From Rhizophagus clarus (lineage: Eukaryota > Glomeromycota > Glomeromycetes > Glomerales > Glomeraceae): DNA of 64,000 nt. The translations under genes were made by a program, and so were the position numbers. Below the pieces are notes generated by a model, which worked only from the letters and a program-made list of their open reading frames with translations, ran no database searches and was not told the DNA's origin. Shown piece by piece: positions 33,073 to 45,406 of this stretch. Numbering within the stretch: the first letter of the stretch is position 1; every line of letters begins with the position of its first letter. Where the stretch lies: assembly GCA_015698045.1 (NCBI GenBank), contig BLAL01000175.1:372001-436000 (forward strand). The letters are read 5' to 3'.

Positions 33073-36000
33073 TTATAGGGAAGAAGGTGATACACGGTTG
33101 GTAAAAATAAAGGAAGAAGAAGAATTACAAAAAGAAGAAAATAAATGAGAAGATAAGTATAACGAAGTAAACGGAAATTGATCTATATAATTAAAATTGT
33201 CAAAAGGAATATATGATAAATATTGATGCCATAATCCTGAATGTAAGAAGTTGCTGGACGCCCAGATTAAATGTTGGGCATAGTTAACATTCGGATGTTG
33301 ATAAGTTCTTGATGTCATAGGAGGACCAAAATCAAGAGGTTGTCTTGCTTGATTATAATGAATAATGTTAGACGTGTGCGCATGTTGGCGTGGGGATTTT
33401 TGAGAACGATGACCGAACTTGGATCTGTAAGTCTTTTTGGATTTGGAAGTGATTTTAAGTGTGGTTGATTCCCATGTTTTCAATGAGGATGCGTGGACGT
33501 TCCATATTTTCTGTTTGAAATCTTTGAACAGGGAAAGTAAAAATTTTAAAAGTAACGATTTTCGTAATTTCGTTTTGTTAATAAAAGTATGAAACAGAGC
33601 AGTGAGTTCTAACGGTACATAGTTGTAAAATAATAGATAAATAGGATGGTCGGGGGACAAGGTCCTATACGTAGTGAAATAATGTGATAATTGAAAAATT
33701 TTACAAGAATTGACTCTATGAGAAATGTCAACAGGAGAGGATGTAATACAATGTTGTGTAAGAATATCAATTAGAAATAGGTGGTGTGATTCCATAATTG
33801 TAAGGCAGCTACTTTGATGAGAGGTGCAAAGATCTAAATGACGATTGGAATCTTCATGAAGTCGGCAGGAGGGACAAAGTATTGGCGACGTAGGATATAG
33901 TTTGGGATAGTTGCGCTGTTGAAGCGAACCAGTAGGTAACATGAAGGTGACCGCTTTTATTCGGTGAGATAATATTTTTGAAAGTTTAGAAGAAGTCAGT
34001 GATGAATGAGGATTATGGTTGAGCCAAAATGTAGTTGCTTCCCAATCAATTATGTTAGCAGAGATGAGATCGGGAACCGCTTTATAAGTCGAAGATCCTA
34101 TAAGACGATTAAAATTTTTTGCAGATATAGGAGTCGCGCACCATTTGCGAATATTTTTGTCGATATGAGAAATGCCATTCCAGATAATATTCATAAGTTG
34201 GTCAGAGAAGAATTGTGTATTAACCAGCATAGGTTCTGTGGATTGATGTTCTAATTTAGCTAAGCGATCAGCTTCATCATTATAGTGATCGTTACTATGC
34301 GCTTTGACCTTATGAAGTGAGACGTTGATAGATTTATGTTGGTGTAGAAACTTGATGAGTCGCCAAACTGTGTGGCATAGTTGCTTGTGTTGTTTTCTAA
34401 CACTATAGACAGAATTGAATATAAGGGTATGAAAGTTCTGAATACATGTTGCTGAATCAGTATATATTTGGACGTTCGCTTGTACAGGAACGACTAAAAA
34501 GACTGACAGGATAGAAAATAATTTGGCTCGAGTAGACGAAGTAAGGAAAATTGTTTTGCCAGTAAAGGTTAATTTAGGAGAAGCGTGATGAACTTGCAAC
34601 CATCCAAATCCCATTGAACTTGCGAGGGTTCCTAGATTAATAACAGAACCATCCGTATAAAAAGTAAAATCTCTGAAATTAGCAAATTGAGTAGATAACG
34701 AAATTAATCGATTTTTTAAGGCCGGGCTACCAATAATGGCGTGGGTGATAAATGAAGTATTTGAAGGACATGAGTAAGATGTAGTATTTGTTATAGAAGA
34801 AATTGAATGTGACGTAATAGGAGAGTTATTGCTAAAAGTGCCTTTGTTATATCGAAGGAGCATAAAATTGTACGCCAAATGCTTATAAGTGTGTAAAGGT
34901 TTTGTGGGGACATAAAATTGTCGAAAATAAATTGAAGGAATAACTAAATTATAGGGATTTAATAATTTTTTATGTGTAAGGAATTTTAATAATTTTAACG
35001 AACGAGAGGACACTACACAGGTGTAATTGTAATTATATGGGTAATAGGAGTGAAGAGAACAATATTTGCAGGGAACTAGAATATGATACTGTCGAGTAGG
35101 AGTAACAGGAGCAGTATTTGAAGAAGGAGACGAAGAACGAGAAGAACATAATATAGGAATATAATGTTGAAAGTATGTTATTGACGATGAGGAATCATTT
35201 TCTCTGGAAATAGTTTTGCCAAAAACAATGTCTTTTATAGTTTCATCCCAATAGTAGACCCATTCATTTATAGGGTGTTCGACTGGTAGAGAATTATTGA
35301 TCGAGAGTTGTTTAATAGGTAGATTAAATACTTGAACGTCTGGTAGAGGGTGTGTTAGACGCCTGTGTTGACTAAGAGTAAAATCTCGTTCAAGGAGCTG
35401 GAACCATTTGGGTATAGGACCACTGTATTTGCAGGAATGTTTAGCCTGAACTTCGTTCCATGTTAAAAGGTAATATCCATCAGGTGATACTACTTGATCT
35501 ATAAATAAAATACGTTTGTTGCGTAATGATTGAATATCGTTAGTACTAAGGTTATCAATATAATTGCGGATTGGGGTGGAACCACCTATAGTAGATAGTG
35601 AAAAATTGGGAAGGAAATTAAAATTGTATTCATTCAGAAGACGAATGATCATTGTTAAATAAGTAGGTTTTTTGACAGTGTTATAAAATGGAGTTATATC
35701 TAATGGAAAAAATGGAAGCCATAATTCGTATAAAGTTTGATAAAGTTTATAGATAGCTAATATAGAAAGGGAAGGGTTATTAAATATGACAGTAACTAAG
35801 CTAGACTGTGCTTTTAATTGATTGTCAAACAAACTAATAATACTAGGAAAAAAAGAGTTGTATAAAATCTGATCAGGTGTTGAGAGAGGGAGAGATAAAG
35901 AATTTTTGTATAGACGTTTAATAGGTCTAAGTAAGGAATTACATTGGTTATAGGTGAGGATGCTAAATTGCATTTGGTATTCGAGACGAGGAATAAGTAC

Positions 36001-39000
36001 TCTGTTGACGATATATCTAATATGATCGTGTGTAAGACGCTTTGATATAAGGGTATGATATATGTGATTAATCGTTTGTTTTAATTTTTTAATAATAGGT
36101 TTTTGACGATTTAAAGGGTTAAATTGAACTCCCAAGATTCTTTCAGAACTTTGAATCGAGGTGATTGGAATAGAAAATTGTTGAGAGTCTAAAGTGATGA
36201 TGCAAGAGCCGTTGTGATTTCGAACGGTAGTCATGATTTTGTATTTGTTAAGATTAACTTTAATATTAGCTAATTTATAGAAAGAATTTGCAAGATTTAG
36301 CATTGTATTTAATGACTCTAAAGAGTTCGAGCACCACGTGGTGTCATCAAGGTAACCATTGACGCAGTTGGTATATTCGTAAATGTTATCAGTCTGTGGA
36401 GAGTATACGTTGCGAATATGTTTGATAGAGACCATGTATCCAAGTGATGAGTGGTGACGATTGATAAGACTGAACATAGGGTCGTAATAAATAACCCACA
36501 ACAGTGGAGAAATGGTGTGGCCTTGATCTATTCCTTGTAACATAAGAAAAGGAGTTGACAACGTTTGATTTGGTAATATCACTTGATTAAAGCGATCGGA
36601 AAAGGTTTGACATATAAAATCTGTTATAGCTTGAGGGATTTTTAGACGTAAAAGAGAAAGACGGAGGAGCCGAATGTCTACTCTGTCGTATGCTTTACTG
36701 AGATCTTGGATTGCAATCCATAAATCTTGTTTGTTTCTTGAAGAACATTTGTATTGATTATTAAAATTCACAGATTCTATCGCATATTGAATGTTGACAA
36801 GCGGTTCATAAGTAGATTGACCTTTTAATCCTGCACGATTATTATGTTGTAATAAATTGTGTTTTGAAAGGATGTTATTAAGACGTTGGGTAATGATAGA
36901 ATAGAGTATTTTTTGTGGTGTTTCCAATAAGGTTATAGGACGCGTATTTGATAAGAGATATTCCCATTCATATGGTTTCGGAATGGGAAAAATGAGTGCT
37001 TGTTTCCACGCTTTAGGTAAAGTTATATGTCTAAGACATAAATTGAAGAAGGTCGTAAGTTTTAATAAAATTGAAGGGTGTAAATGTTTAATGTCTTCAT
37101 AGGTTATCCCTGAGGGACCAGGCGCCTTGTTGTTTGGTAAAGTTTTTAACGTATTTAATAATTCATCCATCGTGATAGGAGAATCAAACGTGGACCACCA
37201 GTTTGCGTCAATGTATGGTATTGGTAGGTATTCTTGTTTCCATGGTTCGGGAAGATCTTCTACAGAATTATAGACGGCGGAAGAAGTTGAACCAGCGTGA
37301 GTTTGAAAATGGAGTCTAGCTTGTTCAGCTATTGTTTGAGCTTTAGTGGTATATACAGGTGTGTCAGAAACTTCTGGTGTATAGATTAGTCTGTCTAATG
37401 TTATATGACGTGGTTTTCTATTTAATAGAGAATTTAACATTCGATTTTAATTGTTGCTGAGATCAGAGTTTCTTCTTTCAATAAAATAGTTGATTCTGTC
37501 AGTTGACCATTTTGTTTTTTGATCTTTGTAACGTTGTTGGTAAAGTTGTAACATTAGACGTATATAATATCATACGTCAGTGTAGTTATGTTTGGTGATG
37601 ACTTTTGGCCAAGTGAAGTTAATTTGATTACTGTTATATTTATTAAGTTTGTGAGTTAGGTTGAGCAGGAATCTTTGATGCGTCCAATTACGAGTAAAAT
37701 ATTCCATCCATTTAACGTCAGGAATCAGAGTTATATCTTGAAAGGAGTTAGGATCTAAGTTGTTAGTGAAGCAAATAATTTTTTTAATTCGAGAGGTATT
37801 GAATATTTGTTTGATATTTTGTAATTTAAAAATATTGTTATATAGTTGACGGATCTTTAACGGTGGTAAAGTAGGATCTAGTGGTCTTTTCCGTTTTGGT
37901 AAACAATTCTCTTTAATTTCAGAGATAGTGTCAGAAAAATCTTCCCATAATTTGTCTAAGAGTATTTTAGGTGTATCAGCTGTTATGTTAATTTGATCAA
38001 AGGCCGATTTAGATGCTTCCTTATAAGGTTCCCAGCATTTAGCGCTGAGGTGTTTGTATGGTATATAGGTACGGGTTTGTGAATTAGTTTGTGATTTAGA
38101 TTTAGAATGTTTTGACTTTATGAATGAATTGGAATATAGGAAAGAATAAACAATTTTGTGATCAGTAGTGAAAAAGGAACTTGGGATGGAAACCGTGTTC
38201 GAGTGAATTGTAGTTTGTATGGTTTGTGGGGAACAGAATATTCCATCTATACGATGAGAATGATGTGTGATAGGGGTTTATCTTGTGATAAATTATGATG
38301 TTCTGAAAGATCATAGAATTGGAAGGATCTTAATAATTTCATAAATTTGAAGTTTGAATCGGTAGAAGATCTGTTATTGATCGAATCAAGGTCAGTGTTA
38401 AAATCACCTAATATTATTGTGTGTGATTTATCAGTTGAAATAATCAAGTTAATAATTTGTAAGAGTTTTGTATAATATATTGAACGGGAATCATGATGAT
38501 GATTGGAAGAGGGATTGGTAGGTAAATATGCTGCTATTATGTTTAAACTAATATGTGGTTTGAATTTTAGTGTGATATGGAGTAGTCTACCATTGAGGAA
38601 AGTGCAGGTTATAAAATGTTTGAATAATTTCTTTGAAAGAATAATAGCGACCCCGGTGCCTTTATGTTTACCGTTGATGTCGTGTATAATGTAAAGTTTA
38701 GATTTGTTATCTGGATGATTAATAATTTGTATGTTGTTATGTGTGTGGGGTGTATGAAGACCTGTTTCAGTAAGTGTTAAGATGTCAAAGTTATATGTAG
38801 TAAAGTATAAAATTATGTTGTCTATTTTTGATTGATAGGCGCCTTGGATGTTTATGGTACCTATTTTAAGATAGTCTGATTGATCATCGGATGTATAGGT
38901 TAGGGAGTTGTATTCGTCGTCGAGGTTGATGAAGGGACGAGGTATGGGGTGGGAAGTATACGTGTCAAAAGAATGACTAGGGTTATCAATAATTAAGGTA

Positions 39001-39023
39001 TTGTTATTATTTAAGTTCATCAT
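33073..39023 (-). pseudogene. LINE ORF2: endonuclease-reverse transcriptase-RNase H, broken
   Basis: 38247-39023 is an APE-type endonuclease (GTINIQG, LTETGLH, GTGVAII, ILGDFN). A one-base shift at about 38272 separates it from the HSHRIDGIF and TTDHKIV motifs that follow. The same frame then runs on with stops at 37570-37572 (TGA) and 37447-37449 (TAA). From 37440 a 1455-codon frame is open: NKAPGPSGI (104-112), QDLSKAYDRVD (motif A, Asp246), YLDD (363-366), RNase H from TDGS (about 928) with YTDS and NDEADRLAK, and then CPSC...H...C. In RNase H the usual glutamate of the A-E-L motif is lysine (codon AAA at 34522-34524). The enzyme would nick DNA and copy its RNA at the nick (target-primed reverse transcription). 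Confidence 0.9.
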
Positions 39024-39065
39024 TTTGTTGTACTATCATAAATACACAATGATGGAGGTGAGAAA

Positions 39066-41281
39066 TTAATTATTTCCAAAGCCAAAACTTTGTGCTGTAC
39101 GTTGTAGAAGTGAGAAGTGTGTCAGAGTTGTTTGATTATTAGAATTTAATGACGGTAACTCTGTTATGTCTATGTTTTCTTCATTGAAAATTATTTCTCC
39201 TTCATTGTAAACTGTACGTCTTATGTGAGTATCATCACTGTATTCGTAAGTAGATTGACTGGCATTATCACTCATGTCATTAAGGTCAGATCGATTGTCC
39301 TCTTCAGTGACTCCTAATTGTACGAAAAGGTTGTTAATTTGTTCAAGAATGTGATCTTGTTTCATTTCAACACGAGAATTTTGTTCTTTGATTGAAATAG
39401 TAACTTTATGATTATTAAGAATGTCAGTTTATAATTTTGTGATCTGATTTTTAAGATCTTTGTTTTCTTGAGATAGAGTAGAGATTTTAGCATGAGCATC
39501 CTTTAGCGATGCTTTAAGTGTGTTAATTTCTGATTGTAATTCCATCAAAGGGGTATCCCAGTTGTCTGTATTCATTGGTCTTTGTAATTGACTAGGTATA
39601 TGAGGTTGTATGTGTGGTTTCATGATTGGTTGGAGTTTATGTTTCAACAGTTGTTCATTGTTGAATGTGGTAAAATTGCCAGTGAGGAGATGTTTAAATT
39701 TCTTTGTTATGTCTGAGTTCAAAGAGATTTTATTGTTGGAGTTACGATTGATTAATGATTTTTTGAAGGGATGGGATTGTGCTGGATTATTATCAGATTT
39801 TTTATCACATGTCTGATATTCGTGAGATGGGTTTCCACATATCGTACATGAATTGTTATGTGTAGATGGAAAGATGTATATAGTGGTGTTGAAAACGTTG
39901 AATTTCGTATAGTTGTTAATAAATTTTGATTTTGGTACATAGGCGTAAGCTATTTTAAAACTTTGTCTGCGTGGCGGAGTTGTGAATGAGCATGATGAAG
40001 CACCTATTTTGTGAGTATGGGTTTAAGGTCTTGAGAAGTGGCATTTAGAGGAATGCCTGTGATTTTGTAGCTGCATTCAGTTCTTTTGATATATTCTTCC
40101 GATGTTTGATTGGCGGGAAGAATGCGTATGTTGATGTGATCAATAGTTTTATACCAAATGTTATTGCCAAAAATGTTGTTAACAGAGGATTGATTTTTAA
40201 ATGTAATGAGGAGTTGTTTTTTTGTTGGTTTGCTATTGTTACTTCTTTGTCTTTGTTGACGTTGATTGGAGGGGTTGTTGTTGAAGGTTGATTGATTTTT
40301 TATAAAAGGTCTTTTGAAAATTTCTTGGACTTTTTCTATTGGTCCATAAGCATTTTTAAAAACAGTGATTATAGTTTCTGTGGGGAAATTCGCTTCTATG
40401 TCGACTAGTTTAATAGTTTTTTTATCAATATTTTCTAAATAGTTAGCAATTTGAAGATTGACGGTTTCTTCGTCAAATTTGTAAAACGTGACTTTTAACT
40501 TATCATTAAATGTGTTGTGTAATGCATCAGCATATGTTTTGTTGTTAAATCTTAAAATCAATAAAGGAATTTGTCCTATGATTACAGGACGAGATGAAAC
40601 ACCAATGAACGAATCATTTGCATGGAAACATGTTCTGATTAGATTAATAACGCCTTCAGGGTCATTTTTATATGATTTAAATGATTTTAGGAAGGTGAAG
40701 ACCGCATAGTTATGTTGTCCTCCATAAGTGGTAAATTCATCGTTAGTGTCAAGCATGATCGTATCCTTATTAGTGTTAATGTTATGTTGATCTTGAGTTT
40801 CTTTGTTCATCGAATCTTGAGAATTCCCTTGGTCACGTGATTGACCTTCGTTGGCGGGTGAAGAAGTAGTATTGTTGTTAGGGCTATGAATAGAGTCGTT
40901 TAAGGTGTGTTGACTAGGTTGGCTAGAATTTGATGTTTCTTTATGTAATATTTGTAAGGTCTCATTTACTGAAACGTCAGGGACATCTTGTTCCGAGGAA
41001 ATAGGATGACTAGTTTCTTGCATGTTAACATCCTTAGAGTTGTCTTCCTTGGTTTTGTTGCGTTTATTTTGACGGTTGGGTTTAATAGTATCATCACTAT
41101 TTTCACCTTCTTCTTCTATTGAATAGGTATCTTTTGCAATACTTTCGTCAGTGATACTAGTATAGTTGTCACTTTTTTTATTTTTTGTTGTTGCATTAAT
41201 AATTTCGGACTTAGTAGTAGAACGTAAAGTCCTTTTTTTGTAGGGTAAAGTTTTTTCAACAGGAGAGTTTGTACGTTGCAT
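39066..41281 (-). pseudogene. LINE ORF1: RNA-binding protein with CCHC zinc knuckle, broken
   Basis: The first frame (425 codons from ATG 41281) is polar, Asn/Ser/Lys-rich for 170 residues, followed by a folded part. It ends at TAG about 40004 through a one-base shift. The neighbouring frame continues with a canonical knuckle C-T-I-C-G-N-P-S-H-E-Y-Q-T-C and a coiled coil (LQSEINTLKASLKDA, ISTLSQENKDLKNQI). Then comes one in-frame TAA at 39429, after which the frame stays open to 39066. Intact it would be about 740 residues. ORF1 proteins of this class coat the element RNA. Confidence 0.85.
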
Positions 41282-41472
41282 GTTGAAAATCTATCTGGTA
41301 GTTCTAATAAAAGATGAACCTTTTCCTATCTAGACGGTTATAAAGTATAATTTAACCGTTGGTTTTGTATGAATGTAGTGTTTAAAATCGAGTTTTTCTT
41401 TAGCACAAAATTTTGGCCTTGGGATCGGCAGGAAAAAGTTTTTTCATCTGATCGCGTAACCTATTGATAACT

Positions 41473-41728
41473 GGTAAATTCAACCGTACACCAATCAGTC
41501 ATCAATCAGTCATATGACCAGTTGATAACCGATTTGGAATTTATACCTGATTGATGACCTATTGAAAGAATCAGTCATCAATAGGTATCCAATCGGTTAC
41601 CAATCAGTCACATGACCGATTGATGACCAATTTGACTCCATTCGACCTGTGAAAATAGATAAATCAAAACTTACACTTTCAGAATTTTGGCTTAGAATTT
41701 TAATATTTTCAATATTGTGTGAGTTATA
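41473..41728. other. Right end of the TIR elements
   Basis: To 41651 it is the right arm of the second TIR element, with alternating ACCGATTGAT/ATCAATCGG words. After that comes a 76-bp piece of the pogo-like element, ending in the GAGTTATA target copy (41721-41728). Confidence 0.6.
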
Positions 41729-42552
41729 CCAATGTTCGGAAATGACCTGGTCATTTGACCATTTTTCGGATTAGGAGTCATTTGGCCAAATGATAATCTA
41801 TCATTTGGCATTTGTCATTTTGTTGTTTTGTAAATGACCAAATACCAAATGATTGGGTGTCATTTGACTGTCATTTGCATCACTTGTCATTTGGTCATTT
41901 GTCACTAAAATACAGTAAGACTATTGGACAATTTAATCACATTACGTGATGTACAATCACAAAAATCATAGTCGCCTAACCAATGACACAGCAAAAATTA
42001 TTAATATTGTATGTATAAATAAAATGTTATGTCCATTTTGTGGTTAAAGACAACAATTCACATGCGTAAAATAGGATCTACATGCAGTGTATGAGTTACA
42101 ATTATTGCAAAATTTATTAGCTTTTGTTGTTTTTGTTGATAAAATAAACCCGTTAATGAAATAACCTTATTGATGAAATGATCGGTGAATAATAATCTTG
42201 TCGGTAAATCACTATTGATGAGATTATTGATAGTGAGACAATTTTCAGTAAATAAATGTAATATTATTTATAAAAAAAAAACGGAGTTTATGATTAAATA
42301 GATGTAAAAAAAATTATTTTTACCAATAAAAATAATAATAAATCACGTGATACAAACTCTTTCACTACTATTAAAGCATTTTTTATTACATTATTAAATA
42401 TTTTGGGAATTATTACAAATTATTTTGTTTATTTTAAAATAAAGAAACAATTTATTTAGTATTTCTTCAAAAGTTCCAAATGACAAATGACAAATGACTT
42501 GTCATTTGAGTCATTTGTCATTTCAAATCATTCAAATCATTTGCCGAACACT
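41729..42552. mobile_element. hAT-type MITE, 824 bp, with 8-bp target duplication
   Basis: The ends are CCAATGTTCGGAAATGA and the complement of AGTGTTCGGCAAATGA, flanked by GAGTTATA at 41721-41728 and 42553-42560. Subterminal words GTCATTTG/CAAATGAC recur in both directions. There is no coding part. It inserted into the pogo-like element. Confidence 0.88.
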
Positions 42553-43086
42553 GAGTTATACTGACTGGGTTAAATTTACCCAAAATTACCGAAATTGAGA
42601 ATATATTAATCTGATAATATTGCAAAAAAAGTGTTAAGACAAATTTGATGATAAAGATCATTGGTTTAATTTTCTCCTTTACCTTATAAAGCTAAAAGGT
42701 TAAATTGTCATTTGTCAACAAATAAAAAATCGTGTATATATTCGTCTATCCAAATTACTGGGAAATAGCAGAATTTGCAGCCTAAAATCCTGAATTCTGA
42801 CTGGCTCATGTTGTATCATGTGATGATTACATAATTTACAAAATTGAGAAAATTTTTTTTATATAAAAAGCGATTCCTTTTATAAATATAATATAATTTT
42901 TTTTTATTTGATTAAAATCCAGTTACTGGTTCAAATTTTATTTAAGATTTTCTAATTCTTATTATAGAGGTTTCATACTGTATTTAAAATTATTAGAAAG
43001 ACAAAAATCACGGAAGTAATATTTCTATTCTATTTAAATGTTTAAATAAATTAATGATAAGTTTTTTACATGAAATGTTTATTTAT

Positions 43087-45393
43087 TTATTTTTTTTTTT
43101 TAAATTTTTCTAACTTATTTTGAGAATCTTGAACTCCTTGATCAGCAGACTTTTCATACCAATAAACTGCTTTAACTATATCTTTAGCAACTCCTTTTCC
43201 AATCTCATACATAAAAGCAAGATTATATTGAGCTGCGCTATTTCCTAAATCTGCTGACTTTTTATATAATTCAAATGCTTTTTTCTCATCAATATCAGTT
43301 CCAATTCCATTTACATAACAATATCCTAAAGTATTTATTCCATTTGCATCTTCTAAATCTGCTGCCTTTTGATATAATTCAAATGCTTTTTTATTATCAA
43401 TATCAGTTCCAATTCCATTTTTATAACAATTTCCTAAGTTATATATTCCAGACACATTTCCTAAATCTGCTGCTTTTTGATATAATTCAAATGCCTTTTT
43501 TTTATTAATGTGATTAATTCCAATTCCCTTTTCATAACAGTATCCTAATTTATATATTCCAGAAGCATTTCCTAAATATGCTGCATTTTGATAAAATTCA
43601 AATGCCTTTGCATTATTAATATTAGTTCCAATTCCATTTTTATAACAATTTCCCAATTTATATATTCCTGATATATCTCCTAAATGCGCTGCTTTTTGAT
43701 ATAATATAAACGCTTTTTCTTTATCAATATCAGTTCCAATTCCTTTTTCATAACATTTTCCCAAATTGAATGTTCCGGACGCATCTTCTAAATTTTCTAG
43801 TTTTTGAAATAATTCAAATGCCTTTTGATAATTGATGGTAGTTCCAATTCCTTTTTTATAACAATTTCCCAAATTACACATTCCAGATATACTTCCTAAA
43901 TTTGCCGCCTTTTGATATAATTTAAATGCTTTCATCTTATTAATATCTGTGCCAATTCCTTTCTCATAACAGTATGCTGCCTTCTGATATAATTCAAATG
44001 CCTCTTTTTTATCAATATCAGTTCCAATTCCGTCTTCATAACAATTTCCTAAATTATATATTCCAACTACATTTCCTAAATCTGTTAACTTTTGATATAA
44101 TTCAAATGCCTTTTTCTTATCGATATCAGTTCCAATCCCGTTTTCATAACAATTTCCTAAATTGCACATACCAATTGCATTTCCTAAAATTGCTGACTTT
44201 TGATATAATTCAAATGCCTTTTCTTCATCAATATCATTTCCAATTCCTTTTTGATAACAATATCCCAAATTGTTTATTCCATACGAATTTCCCAAATCTG
44301 CTGCTTTTTGATATAATTCAAATGCCTTTTTTTTATTAATATCAGTTCCAACTCCATTTTGATAGCAATTTCCTAAATTATATATTCCAGATGCATCTTC
44401 TAAATCCGCTGCCATTTGATATAATTCGAATGCTTTTTTCTTATCACTATCAACTCCTATTCCATTTTTATAGCAATATCCTAAAGCATTTATTCCAGCT
44501 ACATCTCCTAAATCTGCTGCTTTTTGATATAATTCAAATGACTTTTTTTTATTAATAACAGTTCCAATTCCATTTTGATAACAATTTCCTAAATTAAATA
44601 TTCCAGATGCATTTTCTAAATCTGCTGCCTTTTGATATAATTCAAATGCCTTTTGCTTGTCAATATGAGTTCCGATCCCTTTCTCAAAACAATTTCCTAA
44701 ATTAATTATTCCTGATATATTTTCTAAATCTGTTGCCTTTTGATACAATTCAAATGCCTTTTGCTTGTCAATATGAGTTCCGATCCCTTTCTCAAAACAA
44801 TTTCCTAAATTAATTATTCCTGATATATTTTCTAAATTTGCTGCTTTTTGATATAATTCAAATGCCTTTTCCTTATCAATATTAGTTCCAATTCCATTTT
44901 CGTAACAATATCCAAAATTATACATTCCAAATGCATTTCCTAAATCTGCTGCTTTTTTATATAATTCAAATGCCTTTTTTTCATCAACACTGATTCCAAT
45001 TCCTAAATAATTAAATTTTCCAAATAAGACAACAAAGTTAGAGTTATTTTGATTGTTTAACAATAAATCATTAATTTGTTGCAAAGTTATGTTACGATTA
45101 TTAAGATAATTTAGGATTTTCTGCCTTTCTACTTTATGATCATCATTAAAAAAATTTATCAAATCATTAATTACTGTGTTAAATACATTTTCAAATTGGT
45201 TATTTGAAGACATTGAAGTTTCTATTTCTTTTGTGTTCATTATATTAAAATGTCGGATAACCTGAGATAAATCTCCATGTAATGGACTAACATTTTCAGG
45301 AATTTCATCATTTGAATTGGATTGATTGTTATTTGACAAGCGAATATCTTTGTTGTCATGATATAAATGAAAATCATTGTTTTCTTTTGTCAT
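43087..45393 (-). CDS. Sel1-repeat protein (768 aa), tail of kinase-Sel1 gene E
   Basis: A single open frame of 768 codons. Residues 1-110 are a polar linker (contains HLYHDNKD, NNNQSNSNDE) not found in the sister genes, then the family segment LNYLNNRNITLQQ. From about 115 on come 18 Sel1 units of 36 residues (consensus GI.NLGYCYENGIGTDIDK then KKAFELYQKAADLGNA), ending in AQYNLAFMYE...AVYWYEKSADQG and a lysine tail. One unit near the middle is shortened (QKAAYCYEKG). Two neighbouring units are identical at DNA level. Sel1 repeats form a right-handed helical solenoid that holds other proteins. The frame is that of the ancestral fusion, but a one-base insertion upstream cuts it from the kinase. 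It begins with ATG 14 bases after the kinase stop and may now be a separate protein. Confidence 0.8.
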   Translation of the reverse strand: MTKENNDFHLYHDNKDIRLSNNNQSNSNDEIPENVSPLHGDLSQVIRHFNIMNTKEIETSMSSNNQFENVFNTVINDLINFFNDDHKVERQKILNYLNNRNITLQQINDLLLNNQNNSNFVVLFGKFNYLGIGISVDEKKAFELYKKAADLGNAFGMYNFGYCYENGIGTNIDKEKAFELYQKAANLENISGIINLGNCFEKGIGTHIDKQKAFELYQKATDLENISGIINLGNCFEKGIGTHIDKQKAFELYQKAADLENASGIFNLGNCYQNGIGTVINKKKSFELYQKAADLGDVAGINALGYCYKNGIGVDSDKKKAFELYQMAADLEDASGIYNLGNCYQNGVGTDINKKKAFELYQKAADLGNSYGINNLGYCYQKGIGNDIDEEKAFELYQKSAILGNAIGMCNLGNCYENGIGTDIDKKKAFELYQKLTDLGNVVGIYNLGNCYEDGIGTDIDKKEAFELYQKAAYCYEKGIGTDINKMKAFKLYQKAANLGSISGMCNLGNCYKKGIGTTINYQKAFELFQKLENLEDASGTFNLGKCYEKGIGTDIDKEKAFILYQKAAHLGDISGIYKLGNCYKNGIGTNINNAKAFEFYQNAAYLGNASGIYKLGYCYEKGIGINHINKKKAFELYQKAADLGNVSGIYNLGNCYKNGIGTDIDNKKAFELYQKAADLEDANGINTLGYCYVNGIGTDIDEKKAFELYKKSADLGNSAAQYNLAFMYEIGKGVAKDIVKAVYWYEKSADQGVQDSQNKLEKFKKKK
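44643..44858 (-). repeat. Exact tandem duplication of one 108-bp Sel1 unit in gene E
   Basis: 44643-44728 and 44751-44836 are identical base for base (86 bp) with a period of 108 bp, while all other units of this gene differ at many sites. It is a recent expansion of the repeat array by one unit. Confidence 0.85.
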
Positions 45394-45406
45394 AATTACT
45401 TTTAAT

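Larger units (their letters stand above)
32913..41455 (-). mobile_element. Non-LTR retrotransposon (LINE, Tad/I-like), full length but inactive
   Basis: It is flanked by a 17-bp target duplication, GTAACCTATTGATAACT (32896-32912 and 41456-41472). At the 3' end a TAAAAA-type repeat tail (32913-32936, read on the minus strand) adjoins the duplication. Order on the minus strand: 5' UTR of about 170 bp, ORF1 (41281-39066) with a CCHC knuckle, a gap of about 40 bp, ORF2 (39023-33073) with endonuclease, reverse transcriptase, RNase H and a zinc motif. The presence of an APE endonuclease together with RNase H fits the I/Tad group. Each ORF carries frame breaks, so this copy cannot move by itself. 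Confidence 0.92.
28999..41651. mobile_element. Second TIR element inside the pogo-like one, carrying arrays and the LINE
   Basis: The ends are CACAGGTCGAATGG and its complement, with further inverted words built on CAATCGG and GATTGATGACC near both ends. No clear target duplication is visible (perhaps AAA). Without the LINE it would be about 4.1 kb, made mostly of tandem repeats, with no recognisable transposase. Its superfamily is not determined. Confidence 0.6.
28904..42980. mobile_element. Pogo/Tc1-like TIR element, now 14 kb through nested insertions
   Basis: The left end CAGTGTGAAACCTCTATAAT and the right end (complement of CAGTATGAAACCTCTATAAT) are inverted copies flanked by TA on both sides. 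That fits a Tc1/mariner, pogo-like element. Without the insertions it would be about 0.6 kb: 28904-28998, 41652-41720 and 42553-42980. It holds no transposase, so it was a MITE before it became a host for other elements. Confidence 0.7.

Noticed and set aside
34006-34254. 82-codon plus-strand frame within the LINE
   Set aside because: Antisense shadow of the RNase H region of ORF2.
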